64,000 nucleotides of DNA from Chryseobacterium gleum (GTDB lineage Bacteria; Bacteroidota; Bacteroidia; Flavobacteriales_D; Crocinitomicaceae), in the NCBI GenBank assembly GCA_945862165.1, contig CAMAXI010000001.1, forward strand, positions 186,001 to 250,000. Direction: 5' to 3'. Both the position numbers and the translations under genes were made by a program. Below the pieces are notes generated by a model. The model did not search any database. It was given only the letters and a program-made list of their open reading frames with translations, and had not been told where the DNA came from. Each line of letters starts with the position of its first letter. The stretch's first letter is position 1. This document shows, piece after piece, positions 17,197 through 28,500 of the stretch.

Positions 17197-17805
17197 CTAG
17201 GACATTATACTTTGTAAAAACTCTCTTCCTTTATCGGCGTTAATCAATAAAATATATAAAACGCCGAATACTGCACCTCCGATATGCGCATCATGTGCAA
17301 TGTTTGTTTTTTGTCTTTTAAACATCCAAAATTCAAATGCTAAATACAGTGGTCCAAAAATATAAGCTGGAATCATTATCGGTAAAAATATCAATCCCAT
17401 TTTCATCGTTGGATTCCACATGATACCTGCAAAAACAACCGCAGAAACAGCACCAGAAGCACCTAGGGATAGGTAATTTACATTTTCTTGATTGCGTATG
17501 TATGGCCATAAGGTAGAGAAAAGTCCACCAACAAAATATAAAATCAGAAAATGTATCATCCCATTAGAATTTCCAAAATGAGTATCCAATTCACCTTCAA
17601 TCATTGCACCAAACATGAAAAAAGAAATCATATTAAACAGTAAATGAGACAAATCTGCATGGATAAACATGTGTGAAATAAATCGCGACAATTCGTTATT
17701 ATGCTTCACACGATACGGCGAAAACACCCATTTACTGATCAATTGTGGATTTTTAAATCCCATAAATGAAATAATCGCAGTAGCAATAATGATTAAAATA
17801 GTCAT
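17197..17805 (-). CDS. Rhomboid-family intramembrane serine protease
   Basis: 202 aa, about six membrane segments. The catalytic dyad is visible: Ser117 in GASG and His174 in AHDAHIGGAVFG, with the N-terminal HMFIHADLSHLLFNM motif of the oxyanion region. Cleaves membrane-embedded substrates; the target is unknown. It is first in the four-gene minus-strand run. Confidence 0.92.
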   Translation of the reverse strand: MTILIIIATAIISFMGFKNPQLISKWVFSPYRVKHNNELSRFISHMFIHADLSHLLFNMISFFMFGAMIEGELDTHFGNSNGMIHFLILYFVGGLFSTLWPYIRNQENVNYLSLGASGAVSAVVFAGIMWNPTMKMGLIFLPIMIPAYIFGPLYLAFEFWMFKRQKTNIAHDAHIGGAVFGVLYILLINADKGREFLQSIMS

Positions 17806-17945
17806 ATAATGGTTGTAATATCGAAGTAAATATAAGGATTGCTGATGAAAAAATGGATATTCTAATTAATCTAAAACATATATGGGTTGCTTCAAATGAA
17901 CTATTTGATTAAATTAAAGTAGGATTTGTCAAATTATGGTTTAAA

Positions 17946-18638
17946 ATGTCGGAAAAATTTCAAAACAAATACAGAATTCCATCTTCAAGATGGCAACAGT
18001 GGGATTACCGTTCTGAAGGAATTTATTTCATTACAATTTGCACTAAAAATAGAATACATTATTTTGGGGAAATAGAAAACGGACAAATGAATTTGAATGA
18101 ATTAGGGGGAATTGTCAATCGAGAATGGGTAAAAACAATCGAATTGCGTGCTGATATGAATTTAGAAATGGGTGAATTTATTGTGATGCCAAATCATTTT
18201 CACGCGGTGATAAGGATCGGTAAAAATAAATATAATGAAAATATTGGGTGGGATGTAACGGGATGCGGAGACAGGGATGATTGTAGGAATGGGGATGGTT
18301 GTGTGGACGCGTGCGGGGACGGGGATGGTTGCGCGGATGGTTGCGGGGACGCGGATGGTAGAGACGCAATGCATTGCGTCTCTACGCTAAAACGTCACGC
18401 AAATACGTCAAACCATCCAAAAAATCAATTTGGTGTTCAATCCAAAAATTTGGCATCCATAATTCGGGGATTTAAATCTGCTGTAACCACCTATTCAAAA
18501 AAACATGATTTTTCCTGTTTTGAATGGCAGGCACGATACCATGATCATGTAATTCGGAATCCATATTCATTTGAACGAATTCAAAATTATATCATAAACA
18601 ATCCAAGGAATTGGAAAGAAGATACATTTAATAAATGA
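17946..18638 (+). CDS. REP-associated tyrosine transposase (RAYT) with repeat-rich insertion
   Basis: 230 aa of the Y1 transposase/IS200-like fold. HUH motif HFH at 84-86 (MPNHFHAVI) and a candidate catalytic Tyr198 in WQARYHDHVIRN. RAYTs are single-copy relatives of IS200/IS605 transposases that process REP palindromes. Between the two halves, residues about 101-160 form a Gly/Asp/Cys-rich insertion encoded by a GC-rich degenerate tandem repeat (18261-18357) and a perfect 28-bp palindrome (18358-18385). No terminal ends of a normal IS are seen around the gene. Start ATG fits the family N terminus. Confidence 0.9.
   Translation: MSEKFQNKYRIPSSRWQQWDYRSEGIYFITICTKNRIHYFGEIENGQMNLNELGGIVNREWVKTIELRADMNLEMGEFIVMPNHFHAVIRIGKNKYNENIGWDVTGCGDRDDCRNGDGCVDACGDGDGCADGCGDADGRDAMHCVSTLKRHANTSNHPKNQFGVQSKNLASIIRGFKSAVTTYSKKHDFSCFEWQARYHDHVIRNPYSFERIQNYIINNPRNWKEDTFNK
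18261..18357 (+). repeat. GC-rich degenerate tandem repeat inside the RAYT gene
   Basis: Units around GGATGGTTG and GGGGACG recur: GGATGATTG once, GGATGGTTG three times, then GGATGGTAG. The tract is far GC-richer than the rest of the gene and stays in frame, adding a Gly/Asp/Cys-rich linker. Confidence 0.85.
18358..18385. repeat. Perfect 28-bp palindrome (REP-like) within the RAYT coding sequence
   Basis: The half-site GTAGAGACGCAATG is followed directly by its exact reverse complement, with ATGCAT at the centre. In frame it encodes GRDAMHCVST, a string recurring in RAYT proteins of several phyla (recalled). It is the likely cognate REP unit, caught inside the transposase gene itself. Confidence 0.9.
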
Positions 18639-18652
18639 AAATGAAATAATTG

Positions 18653-18660
18653 TACATTTG
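18653..18660 (+). promoter_or_regulatory. Candidate -7 promoter box (TACATTTG) upstream of esterase-like gene
   Basis: TACATTTG fits TAnnTTTG and lies 26 nt upstream of the ATG at 18687. No good -33 element was seen. Confidence 0.35.
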
Positions 18661-18686
18661 CCAAAAAAATATTTAACTGATAATCA

Positions 18687-19559
18687 ATGAAATTATTCGC
18701 ATTTTTTATATTTTTTCCAATTTTTCTTTTTTCACAAAAAGAGGAAGAAATACAGTCACCAGACACTAACAAATTAGGGAAAGTTGAAGAACTTAAAGGA
18801 AAATTAAAGACAATAGAATTATATAGTAAAAATTTAGAAGAACCTAGAAAAATTACAATCTATGAACCTCCTTTTTATTCAAAAGATTCGACATATGGTG
18901 TAGTATTATTAACAGATAACTTTGCGACTAAGATTGCAAATTATATCGAGTATTTAATTCTAACCAAGAAAATAAAACCTATTATTTTGGTTGGAATACA
19001 TAATCGTGAACCTCAACCAATAGATTCTTTATTCAAGGATTATTTTTATGATTTTAGAACTGAAGAGATGTTAAGAAACAGAATAGAATTTACATCTGAA
19101 AAAGCACTTAAAGCATATTCTGATAAACTATTTTCTAAGTTAATAAAAGATCGATACAATAGATTTTCAAAATTTATCACTAAGGAAGTAATATCTTATT
19201 TAAAAAAAACATATTCACTTAACCAATCTATAACAAGATGGACTATTGGAGGGTTTTCAAATGGAGGTGCATTTGTATACGGATTAACCACTGATTATCC
19301 AGGATTATTTGGAAATTCAATAATAATGTCACCCGCCGGTTTTAATGGATATAACATTGAACAAGCAAAAGGTATTTATTTCTTATGTGCAGGAACTCTC
19401 GAACCTGAAAGCTTTATGCAAAACAGCCTAGAGTATTTACCAATATTTAAAGAGAAGAACATAAACTTTATTCATAAATCATATAAAGAAGATCATAATT
19501 CAAACATGTGGATTACATTTTGTGTAGAATCAATTTCAAGAATCTATTATAATCCGTAA
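18687..19559 (+). CDS. Secreted alpha/beta hydrolase, putative esterase family
   Basis: 290 aa with a signal peptide (MKLFAFFIFFPIFLFS). The nucleophile elbow GGFSNGGAF matches the putative-esterase (esterase D-like) family. A central Asp/Glu around FLCAGTLEPESF and a late His in YKEDHNSNMW complete a plausible catalytic triad. AT-rich and unlinked to neighbours by strand or spacing (rpe follows on the same strand after 28 nt). Substrate unknown. Confidence 0.75.
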   Translation: MKLFAFFIFFPIFLFSQKEEEIQSPDTNKLGKVEELKGKLKTIELYSKNLEEPRKITIYEPPFYSKDSTYGVVLLTDNFATKIANYIEYLILTKKIKPIILVGIHNREPQPIDSLFKDYFYDFRTEEMLRNRIEFTSEKALKAYSDKLFSKLIKDRYNRFSKFITKEVISYLKKTYSLNQSITRWTIGGFSNGGAFVYGLTTDYPGLFGNSIIMSPAGFNGYNIEQAKGIYFLCAGTLEPESFMQNSLEYLPIFKEKNINFIHKSYKEDHNSNMWITFCVESISRIYYNP

Positions 19560-19587
19560 TTTTAACGACAAATCAAAAAAGAGAATT

Positions 19588-20238
19588 ATGAGTGTACTAA
19601 TTTCCCCATCGATGTTATCCTGTGACTTTGCAAATATGCAACGCGATATTGAAATGATCAATGCAAGCCAAGCTGATTGGTTTCACGTGGATGTGATGGA
19701 TGGTGTTTTTGTACCAAATATCTCTTTTGGTTTCCCCGTAATTGAAGCAATGAAACGTCATGCAACCAAACCATTGGATGTGCATATTATGATTGAAAAT
19801 CCAGATGATTATATTGCGGAATTTAAACGTTGTGGTACAGATATTTTAACGGTTCACTATGAAGCATGCAGACATTTACACCGTACCATTCAAGCGATCA
19901 AACAAGCTGGAATGAAAGCAGGTGTAGCATTGAATCCACACACACCAGTGAGCGCATTAACAGATGTGATTGCTGATTTAGATTTGGTATTGATTATGTC
20001 CGTTAACCCAGGTTTTGGTGGTCAAAAATTTATTGCAAATGCAGTGAATAAAGTGGCTGAAACGAAACAATTAATTCAAGCTAAAGGTTCTTCCGCATTG
20101 ATTGAAGTTGACGGAGGTGTTAACCTAGAAACAGGAAAACTATTAGTTGACGCTGGAGCAGACGTACTTGTTGCAGGAAGTTTTGTATTCGGTTCTAGTA
20201 ACCCAAGCGAGACAATAGAGCAATTAAAAAGTTTGTAG
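19588..20238 (+). CDS. rpe: Ribulose-phosphate 3-epimerase
   Basis: TIM-barrel epimerase that interconverts ribulose 5-phosphate and xylulose 5-phosphate in the pentose phosphate pathway. Opens with ISPSMLSCDF. Metal ligands are at WFHVDVMDG (His33, Asp35) and DVHIMIENP (His66), with MSVNPGFGGQKF and EVDGGVN following. At 216 aa it is typical. Convergent with the 163-aa repeat protein gene, with 4 nt between the stops. Confidence 0.96.
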   Translation: MSVLISPSMLSCDFANMQRDIEMINASQADWFHVDVMDGVFVPNISFGFPVIEAMKRHATKPLDVHIMIENPDDYIAEFKRCGTDILTVHYEACRHLHRTIQAIKQAGMKAGVALNPHTPVSALTDVIADLDLVLIMSVNPGFGGQKFIANAVNKVAETKQLIQAKGSSALIEVDGGVNLETGKLLVDAGADVLVAGSFVFGSSNPSETIEQLKSL

Positions 20239-20242
20239 GAGC

Positions 20243-20734
20243 TTACTTAAACACGTGAGGATCATTATTAAAATCCTCAATTTGATCCTTAATTTTCTTG
20301 ATTGCTACCATTAATATGTAAATATCTACCGATTGGTTGTTTTTCACCCATTGGTAGGAATCGTTGTCTCCATCGATAGCCCTCGCCATATTTAATAACA
20401 ATTTAAATTTATTCCGATCCAACCAAGCCTCTGCATGTTTATTTCCTTCGGAGGCTTGAATAAATGCTAATAAATGGGGATATCCATTATCCATCAACCA
20501 ATCGCGTGCTTTTGCATTAAGTTTAATCGCAGAGCATGCAGTGTGCAATTCCAAGAATCCATTAAATTTTAACCATTCCGAAAATTCTTCCTCGCCTTCG
20601 ATTGCTTTAGCCCATGCCAATAAGATTTTTGGAGGATAGTCCAACGCCTTCATTGGTACTACTTTTTTCTCTTTATCGGAAGGAATGTGTACCTTTTTTT
20701 TCTTTTTGAACATGGCAAAAATCTTAGTGAGCAT
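20243..20734 (-). CDS. Helical repeat protein of unknown function
   Basis: 163 aa. After a basic N terminus it holds three or four imperfect repeats of about 34 residues, of the form LLAWAKAIEGEEEFSEWLKFNGF, LLAFIQASEGNKHAEAWLDRNKF, LLNMARAIDGDNDSYQWVKNN. The shared pattern is hydrophobic helix, acidic turn, second helix with Trp and Leu. No family named. Its start overlaps the end of the SpmA/SpmB-like gene by 11 bp, so it is translated from the same mRNA. Confidence 0.7.
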   Translation of the reverse strand: MLTKIFAMFKKKKKVHIPSDKEKKVVPMKALDYPPKILLAWAKAIEGEEEFSEWLKFNGFLELHTACSAIKLNAKARDWLMDNGYPHLLAFIQASEGNKHAEAWLDRNKFKLLLNMARAIDGDNDSYQWVKNNQSVDIYILMVAIKKIKDQIEDFNNDPHVFK

Positions 20735-21959
20735 AAAATAAATAAGAAACTAGAACTGCTGTAACTACTCCAACAATATCTGCAATAATACCACCCATAG
20801 CAGCATACCGTGTGTGTTTGACTTTGACTGCACCAAAATATACTGCTAGTACATAAAAAGTAGTTTCAGTACTTCCTTGGAAAGTAGCTGCTAATTTCCC
20901 GACAAAACTATCCACACCAAAGGTTGTCCAAGATTCCACCATCAAGGCACGCGCTCCACTACCAGAGAATGGTTTCATAAAAGCGACTGGAAGCGCATCT
21001 ACAAATTCTGTAGCGGTAACTCCTATTGCTACTAAACCTAATTTTATTCCATCAATCAATGCTTCAAGCGCTCCACAGGAACGAAAAACGGCAATCGCTG
21101 CTAACATTGCAACTAGGTAAGGAACAATTCCAATAGCCACTTCAAAACCACCTTTTGCACCTTCAATAAACTGATCGTATACATTGACTTTAGAACGAAT
21201 TGCTAAAACAATAAAGAAGATAATAATGAGAAATAAAAACAAGTTACTTCCCACTGAAGAAATTGGTTGAATGTATTGCGGATGATTATAAAGCAGTACT
21301 AATAAACCTACAATTAAAGCGGTCAATGTACCAACATACAACAAAACCACTTTATTCAATAAGTTTATTTTTTGACGAATCCCTACATAAATTAATGCCG
21401 CAAGTGTTGCGAAAAAGGTTGCTATTAATATCGGTAGAAAAACTTCTGAAGGAGAAGCAGACCCATTAGCAGCTCTTAAAGACAAAATACTAATCGGAAT
21501 GATTGTCAATCCAGAAGCATTCAATACCAAAAACATAATTTGCGCATTTGTTGCGGTATCTGGTTTCGGATTTAAAGTTTGTAATTCCTTCATGGCTTTT
21601 AACCCCATGGGTGTCGCAGCATTATCTAAACCCAACATATTGGCGGAAATATTCATCATCATCGATCCAATAGCTGGGTGACCTTTCGGTACTTCTGGAA
21701 ATAATTTAGAAAACAATGGGGATACCAATCTTGTCATAATTCGTATGGCCCCTCCTTCCTCTCCGACTTTCATAAAACCAAGCCATAAACATAAAGCACC
21801 CGTAAAATACAAAGAGATTTCAAACCCTGCTTTTGCAGCATCAAACAAGGAAGTAACCATCTTTTCAAAAATGGTCAAGTCATGCCAAAAAAGAAGTTTT
21901 GAAAGACCTGTAACCAGTGCAATCAAAAACATTCCTATCCAAAGTCTATTCAATAACAT
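20724..21959 (-). CDS. Nucleoside-recognition (Gate) domain membrane protein, SpmA-SpmB fusion
   Basis: 411 aa inner-membrane protein with about ten hydrophobic helices and two nucleoside-recognition/Gate domains. The N-terminal half resembles SpmA (GEEGGAIRIMTRLVSPLFSK, MMNISANMLGLDNAATPMG) and the C-terminal half SpmB (VPYLVAMLAAIAVFRSCGAL, PFSGSGARALM, GSTETTFYVLAVYFGAV). In Firmicutes these are separate spore maturation proteins; fused forms are common in non-sporulating Bacteroidota, so the role is not sporulation. The transport substrate is unknown. Confidence 0.88.
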   Translation of the reverse strand: MLLNRLWIGMFLIALVTGLSKLLFWHDLTIFEKMVTSLFDAAKAGFEISLYFTGALCLWLGFMKVGEEGGAIRIMTRLVSPLFSKLFPEVPKGHPAIGSMMMNISANMLGLDNAATPMGLKAMKELQTLNPKPDTATNAQIMFLVLNASGLTIIPISILSLRAANGSASPSEVFLPILIATFFATLAALIYVGIRQKINLLNKVVLLYVGTLTALIVGLLVLLYNHPQYIQPISSVGSNLFLFLIIIFFIVLAIRSKVNVYDQFIEGAKGGFEVAIGIVPYLVAMLAAIAVFRSCGALEALIDGIKLGLVAIGVTATEFVDALPVAFMKPFSGSGARALMVESWTTFGVDSFVGKLAATFQGSTETTFYVLAVYFGAVKVKHTRYAAMGGIIADIVGVVTAVLVSYLFYAH

Positions 21960-21977
21960 AATGACGAAGTTCGGGAA

Positions 21978-22556
21978 TTAACTAGCAGTGTTTGAACCTT
22001 GTTGCAAACAAATATTAACAAAGTTTTCAATAAACAAGGTTCCTTGATTTCCAGATACCTCTGGATGAAACTGCACACCAAACAAAGGTTTTGAAGTATG
22101 ACACATCGCTTCATTCACACATGCGTCCGAAACGGCTAATAACTTAAAATCTTTTGGTAAGGAAATCGACTCGCAATGATCTTCCATCATTTCAAATTCG
22201 ACCGGTAATTTATCAAATAAAGGATGGTCTTCCAAGGATTCGATTGTTTGCCAATCGCGGTCTTCTTTTTGTCGTGAAGGTCTGGCACCATGTAATAAAC
22301 CAATCATTTGGTGACCAAAACAAATACCTAAAACAGGAATTTCAAGTTCTTTAAGAAAAGCTAATTGTGCTAGATGTTTGGTATAATCTATCTCCGTAAT
22401 TAATATCGGTGCTCCAGAAATAATAACCCCTTTTTTATCGATAGTATGTTCTTTTTCGAGCTCCCATAATCCTATGGTTTGATAATCCATTTGAAGATCA
22501 ACCGTTTCTTCGATAAAAGGTGTTTTCTGACTACCACAGTCGATAATTAAAATCAT
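21978..22556 (-). CDS. Class I glutamine amidotransferase (GuaA N-domain-like)
   Basis: 192 aa, a stand-alone GATase1 domain. Catalytic Cys in GICFGHQ, and His/Glu in FHPEVSGN. DCGSQKTPFIEETVD at the start is GMP-synthase-like. A synthase partner is not adjacent, so it probably is not a complete GMP synthase; it may serve another amidotransfer reaction or regulate glutamine. It lies 18 nt upstream of the SpmA/SpmB-like gene on the same strand. Confidence 0.82.
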   Translation of the reverse strand: MILIIDCGSQKTPFIEETVDLQMDYQTIGLWELEKEHTIDKKGVIISGAPILITEIDYTKHLAQLAFLKELEIPVLGICFGHQMIGLLHGARPSRQKEDRDWQTIESLEDHPLFDKLPVEFEMMEDHCESISLPKDFKLLAVSDACVNEAMCHTSKPLFGVQFHPEVSGNQGTLFIENFVNICLQQGSNTAS

Positions 22557-22567
22557 AGCGCTTTGTG

Positions 22568-25500
22568 TTAACGTATTACATTTACGTGCCCCAATTTTGT
22601 ATGTTCTTGTCCGTTTTGCTTTTCCTTAAAATTTAATTTCCAGATATACGTATTACTTCCTATAAGTTGGTTATTATACGTTCCATCCCAGCCTATTTGC
22701 GCATTATGCGATTCAAAAATCAGTTCTCCCCAACGATCGTAAATAAACAAAGTGTAATTATACGGATCTAAACCACTGGAAAAAATCGGTTTAAAGGTAT
22801 TATTAAACTCATCACCATTTGGCGTAAATGTATTTGGGATATAGTAAATTAATGGTTCTTTGGAAACTATCACTTGCGTGTAGGCATTGGAACAACCTTC
22901 TTTCGTATTCGATGCTGTAAGCGTTACGGTATAATATTTACCCTCGTCCGTTGGAAAAAAGTGAATTGCATCTTTCGTGGTGGAAGTAGGTTTTCCATCG
23001 CCAAAATTCCATTTAAAATACTTTCCATCCGAATTCGTTTTAAATCGAACCTCTGGATTTAAGATATCAATGGAATCTGGAGTAAAGACGAAAGAAACGT
23101 ATGGCTTATTTACAACCTCTACATAATTTAACTTTACAATTGAGTCTTGACAACCATAACTATCAATAGCAGTCAAGGATATTGTAAAAAATCCATCTTT
23201 ACTATACTTATGGTTGGTTTTCGATGATTTTATTCCGTCTCCAAAATCCCACTGATAGGTTTCACAAAGTGGAGAAGTAGTATTTAAAAGACGTAAAGTA
23301 TCATCGATACAAATTTCTTTGATGGAAGAAAAATTTGCGATAGGTAAACCATACACTTTAAACAATTTCGAGGTTTTACAGCCTTTATTATTTGTAAATG
23401 AAACGGAATCTACACCTGCTTTCAAGCCAAACACTTGACCAGAAACTGAATTTATTGTCAAATTATTAGAAGTAGATTTCCACGGATTACTAGATGTGGG
23501 TGCTTGGTTGGCTTTTAATATAAGTTGGCTGTTTTCACAAACACCAAGTGGCAAAGTAGTTATCGAGGGTGTAGCATTAACGACAAGTTCTTTAGTTATC
23601 TTACAACCTACATTATCCGTAAATGTAATCGTAGATTTTCCTGCGATTAAACCTTGCGCTTCACCAGTACCTGAATCAACGCTAGCTATTGCAATATCTG
23701 AAGAAATCCATGCATTTGAAGTCGCTGGTAAATGATTACTTGTCAATACAGTTTTATAACTTTCGCATAAATCTGGAACTGATATAGATGGTAAAGGATT
23801 TACAGTAACAAAAACAGAATCGAAATTTTCACACAGATTAACATCTAAACCTTTTACAATATAATTCGCACTTAATTGTGGTTTAAACGAACTATTATCT
23901 TGTACATTATTGTCCCAAAAATACGTCAAGGCTCCGGTCCCACTTAATCTTACCTCATCCCCTATGCAAATACTAAAATCTGCAGCAGTTTTCACTTGTG
24001 GTAATGGATTAATTGTGATAGTAAACTTTTGTGTTGCCGAACAATTATTTTCATCTGTAACAGTTAATCCATACTCACCATTATGAACTGCAGGAATAGA
24101 TTTTAATGTAATTGTAGTGTTTGCAACAGAAGGAATAACACCTACCAAAGAAGTTGGTCCTGTCCATACATAACTTAAAACCGTATTAGTAGAAGTGTAA
24201 TTTGCTTTTAATATCAAAGGTTTGTTTTCGCATGGTACTATATAATTTGGAGAAAAAACAGGCAATTCATTAATTCCTACAAGCACAGTTCGTATATCAC
24301 TACACGAATTAGCATCTGTTAACTTCAACGTATATAATCCTGTATCTGCAAGTGTAACGGAAGGAATAATCGGATTTTGAGTCGCATTAGAAAAACCATT
24401 TTTATGTGTCCAGGCATAGGACTTTACTCCTGGTAAATCACTAGTGAGATTCAAGTCTTGTCCAACACAAGGTGTATTTGCTGTGACATTAAATATTGGC
24501 AATGGATTAATTACAACAGATGTCGTTGCGATTACTGAACAACCATTTGCATCCATACCTTTCAATGTAAACACTTCGCCAGAAATAGCATTTTTAATCC
24601 TGGGTTGTTGAACTAAAGAATCATTAAAAATAGCAACATTAGAACTTTTCCAACTCCATTTAGCGAGTAAACTTCCACTTTGATTTAATCGTAATGTCGT
24701 ATCATTCGCACACAAAGGTCCATTATTAGAAACAGTTATAATAGGGCTTGGTTTGACTGTAACCCTCACTTTTTTAGTGTCCGAACATCCGTTAATGTCT
24801 GTAACCGTAACATTGTAATCTCCGTCGTGTGTACTGGGATTTGCACTATTGGAAACCAAAACTGTTTCCGTATTTGATAATGTAACTGGTCCGGTCCACA
24901 GATAAGTTACAGCATTGGAATAATTTGCTTTTACAGAAAAAGGGGTTGATTCACATGGTGATATTGCGGATGGCGTAAAAATCGGAAGTGGTTTAATTTG
25001 AACAAATATTGAATCCACTTTATAACAACCTTTGGAATCAATAAATTTTAAGTAATAGTAACCACTATCTGTTAATTGCGCGGAGGATATGATTGGATTT
25101 TGCAACGCACTTATAAACCCATTTTTATGTGTCCAAGTATAGGATTGCGCACTTGCGGTAGAGCAATAAAGGGATAAAGATTCTTTCTCACAAGGACTAG
25201 AGGAAGCTAAATTAAAGATAGGTAAAGGACTGATCGTAAAAGTTGTTGTAGCAGAGGCTTTACATCCATTCACATCATACCCAGAAAGCGTGAAAACTTC
25301 ATTATTAATTGCTTTTTTAACAACAGGTTGCTTTATTAACGAATCGCTGAATAGTGCATTCGCATCACTTTTCCAACTCCATTTTGTTAAAACATCCCCA
25401 CTTTGAACCAAAGAAAAAACAGTGTCATTCGCACAGATTGGACCTGAATTTGTAACCGTAATACTCGGTAAATTATTTACGTTAACCTTAACACTAGCAA

Positions 25501-28500
25501 AATTCTTACAACCATTTACATCGATACCGTTTACCTTATAGGTACTTGTACTCGTCGGTGCAAAAGCTATATTATCCTGAATTCCATTATCCCAAGTATA
25601 AGAAGCTGCTCCTTTTCCTTTTAGTGTAATCGTAGAACCTTTACAGATACTAGTGTCTAATTTTGTACTTATAGTAGGCAAAGGATTTACAATGATTTTA
25701 AAAGTCATAGTTGGACCCTTACACGGATTTTTAAATGCATTTACTTTTATGATACCTATTTCTTGTTGAGTTACTAACGCCGTTTTAAATAAAGTATCCG
25801 AAATACCATAAATTGATAAACCAATAGCACTATTCGAATTGGTCCATGAAAAGGATTCTGGCGCATCTGAACTTGTAAATACTGGAATATCTACATTATC
25901 CCCTGCACACACAACGATATCCAACAACTGATCTGTTATTGGTGTAACGCAAGTAGTTGAAATACAATTTGCTGTCTCAGGACCTGTACAATACCCTCCA
26001 ACTGGAGTAAGTGTAAAATTGACCGTCTTACCCATCCCATCAACGGTAATTATAGTATCAATTGTGTTTGCTAAAATAGTACCAGTAACTGCGGGGCCTG
26101 TATTATCCACAGTATAACTGAATGCGTAATTCGTTGCGTTTTTAATTTTATCCCATTTAAATTGAACCGAATTATTTGTTCTATTACCACACTGTAAATT
26201 CAACACCTGCTTTGGCATTACAGCAATTGTAACTAAATTAGAAGTGTCTGGAGGACAAACTCCAGATTTCACTAGCACACGAAATTTAGTGGTATCATTC
26301 AAAACCGGAGTTGCATATGAATTCAAAGGATGAACGATATCATTCCAAAGGATAAACGGCTTAGTAGCACTTTGCCATTTTAAAATGGTGTTACCATTTC
26401 CAACCAACGTTAAATTACCCCCTGTTTGTCCTGCACATACAGAAACGGGAGTACCTAAAGTACCAGCGATACTTTTCGGATCCACCGTTACTAATGCTGG
26501 TGTTGCATATGCTTCCGGACAAGTACCACTTTTGACAACGGCTCTAAATTTAGTCGACTGATAGATAGGTCCAGATGTAAAAGTAGAAGTTAAAATTGCT
26601 GTATCTATCCACGTTGTATATGGAGAAATCGCATATTGCCATTTTGTAATTAAACCTGTTTTTCCAGTTAGTGTGAGTTGATTACTAGGCGAGCCAAAAC
26701 AAACTGTATGGTTGTTACTCACGACACCTCCAATGCTAGCTGTGTCTATTTTAACAGTAACAGTATCATTTAAAATCGAACGACAATTTATATTGTCTTT
26801 TATTTCAATTAGATTGTATTTAAAAACTCCTTCTTTTGATGTATTTACAGAAATCGTTGCATTATTACCATTACTTACTGCTAATTGATTTATCCCTCCA
26901 TTTATATTATACGTAAAAGTATAATTTGGTGTACCTTTTAAACCAGAAAAAATAATGGAGGTATTTAAATCTCCTTTACACACTTGAACATCGTTACTTA
27001 TTGTAGCTAAAGGCAAAGGATCATTTATCAGTGTTATTTTAGAAGTTGCAACTGCACAAATTCCCGTTTTTACAGAAACAGCATCTATAAAATTCCCAAA
27101 AGTTTTATCCCCACCAAAAGAACTTACGGATTCAAATCGTAAAGAATAATTACCTGTTGTTGTCGCAGTATAGGAGGTTGAATAGACTACCCAAGACGTA
27201 TTACCCGTGCTATATTGCCCTAATTGTGTATAAGGGCCTCCAACGGGGCCTATAGAAACTTTCATAACATCTACCCCTTTCCTTCCTCTATGTGCAAAAG
27301 ATATATCTACTTTTGAACCGGATGTTAAAGAAATATCTTGAAATAATACACCATCATTATCAGAATTAATTTCTATAAATTGATTACCAGAAAAAGCAGG
27401 TACTCCCAAATGTCCAGCTGACCATACTTCAATGTTTGGATTTGATGAACTCCAACATAGATAATTAGATCTATGAACATTCCCCCAACTTGAACTTGCA
27501 ATAGTAGGAATTTCAAAATCATCGTTACATAACTTATTCGCAGGTGTAAAAATATTACATATATAATCCCCAGGTGTGGAAGATAAAAAAGAGTTTACAT
27601 TTCCTGGATTGGTAACTCCATTTGGCACCGTCCAAACATATATATTACCAGTAGAGGGAATAGTTGTTGCTGATATTGTAGTGGAAGAACCGGTACAAAC
27701 ATGCACATTAGTTGAATTAATTATAGTTAGAGGTGAGATGGTTAAAAGTGCAACGGTAGAACTATCACTACAAAAACCTGTAACATCTTTTATTATGCAT
27801 TTATATTTATACCCATTTACCGTGGAAGTAAGACTTGTTAATGTCAATGTAGCACTTGTAACACCAGAATAAATCCCCGTATTTGTTAGCGTAGAATAAG
27901 TCAAACCGCCATCTGTACTTTCTTTCCACTGAAAACTAGTGGCACCAGTAGTTGTAATCGAGAAACTGATCGTACTTCCTGGACAGGTAGATACAGGAGA
28001 AGGATTTGTATTGATAACCGGTTTTACACACAAGCAATTTGAAATAGTCACTAATAAGGAATCTTTTGTTCCTGTACAAGTACCTGTAGCCTCAACAATA
28101 TAGCGTGTTTCTTCAGTTGGACCAGGATTTAAAGACAGATTTGCAGTAGTACCAATATTCGGAGTTAAATTAGAGCCTGCACGCGAAGACCAAGTTAAAT
28201 TAGATGTACCTATTCCTATAGCTTTTAATTCTAAAGGATTGGTGTTTGGATTACAATAAATTTGATCTGGACCTGCATCCACCATTTGAACACCAGAGTT
28301 AGTTGCTATAATGTAGTCACAAGTTGCCCCTGAATTACCATCAAGCATGATATAATACTCATTCCCAACCGTTAAATTAGTTGCTGTAAGCAGATTATTA
28401 TCCATGTTTGGCGAAGACCAGAAATTAGATTTAGGTACGATAGAAGCACAATTCCCCTCGTAAACACCTGCTTGTATACCTAATACATTACCTGCTTTAC

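Noticed and set aside
18162-18374. Minus-strand frames across the RAYT repeat
   Set aside because: They are His/Pro-rich readings of the GC-rich tandem repeat on the opposite strand and not independent genes.
17946-18638. A complete insertion sequence at the RAYT gene
   Set aside because: No terminal ends or second gene (TnpB) flank it. RAYTs are domesticated single-copy genes rather than ordinary IS.
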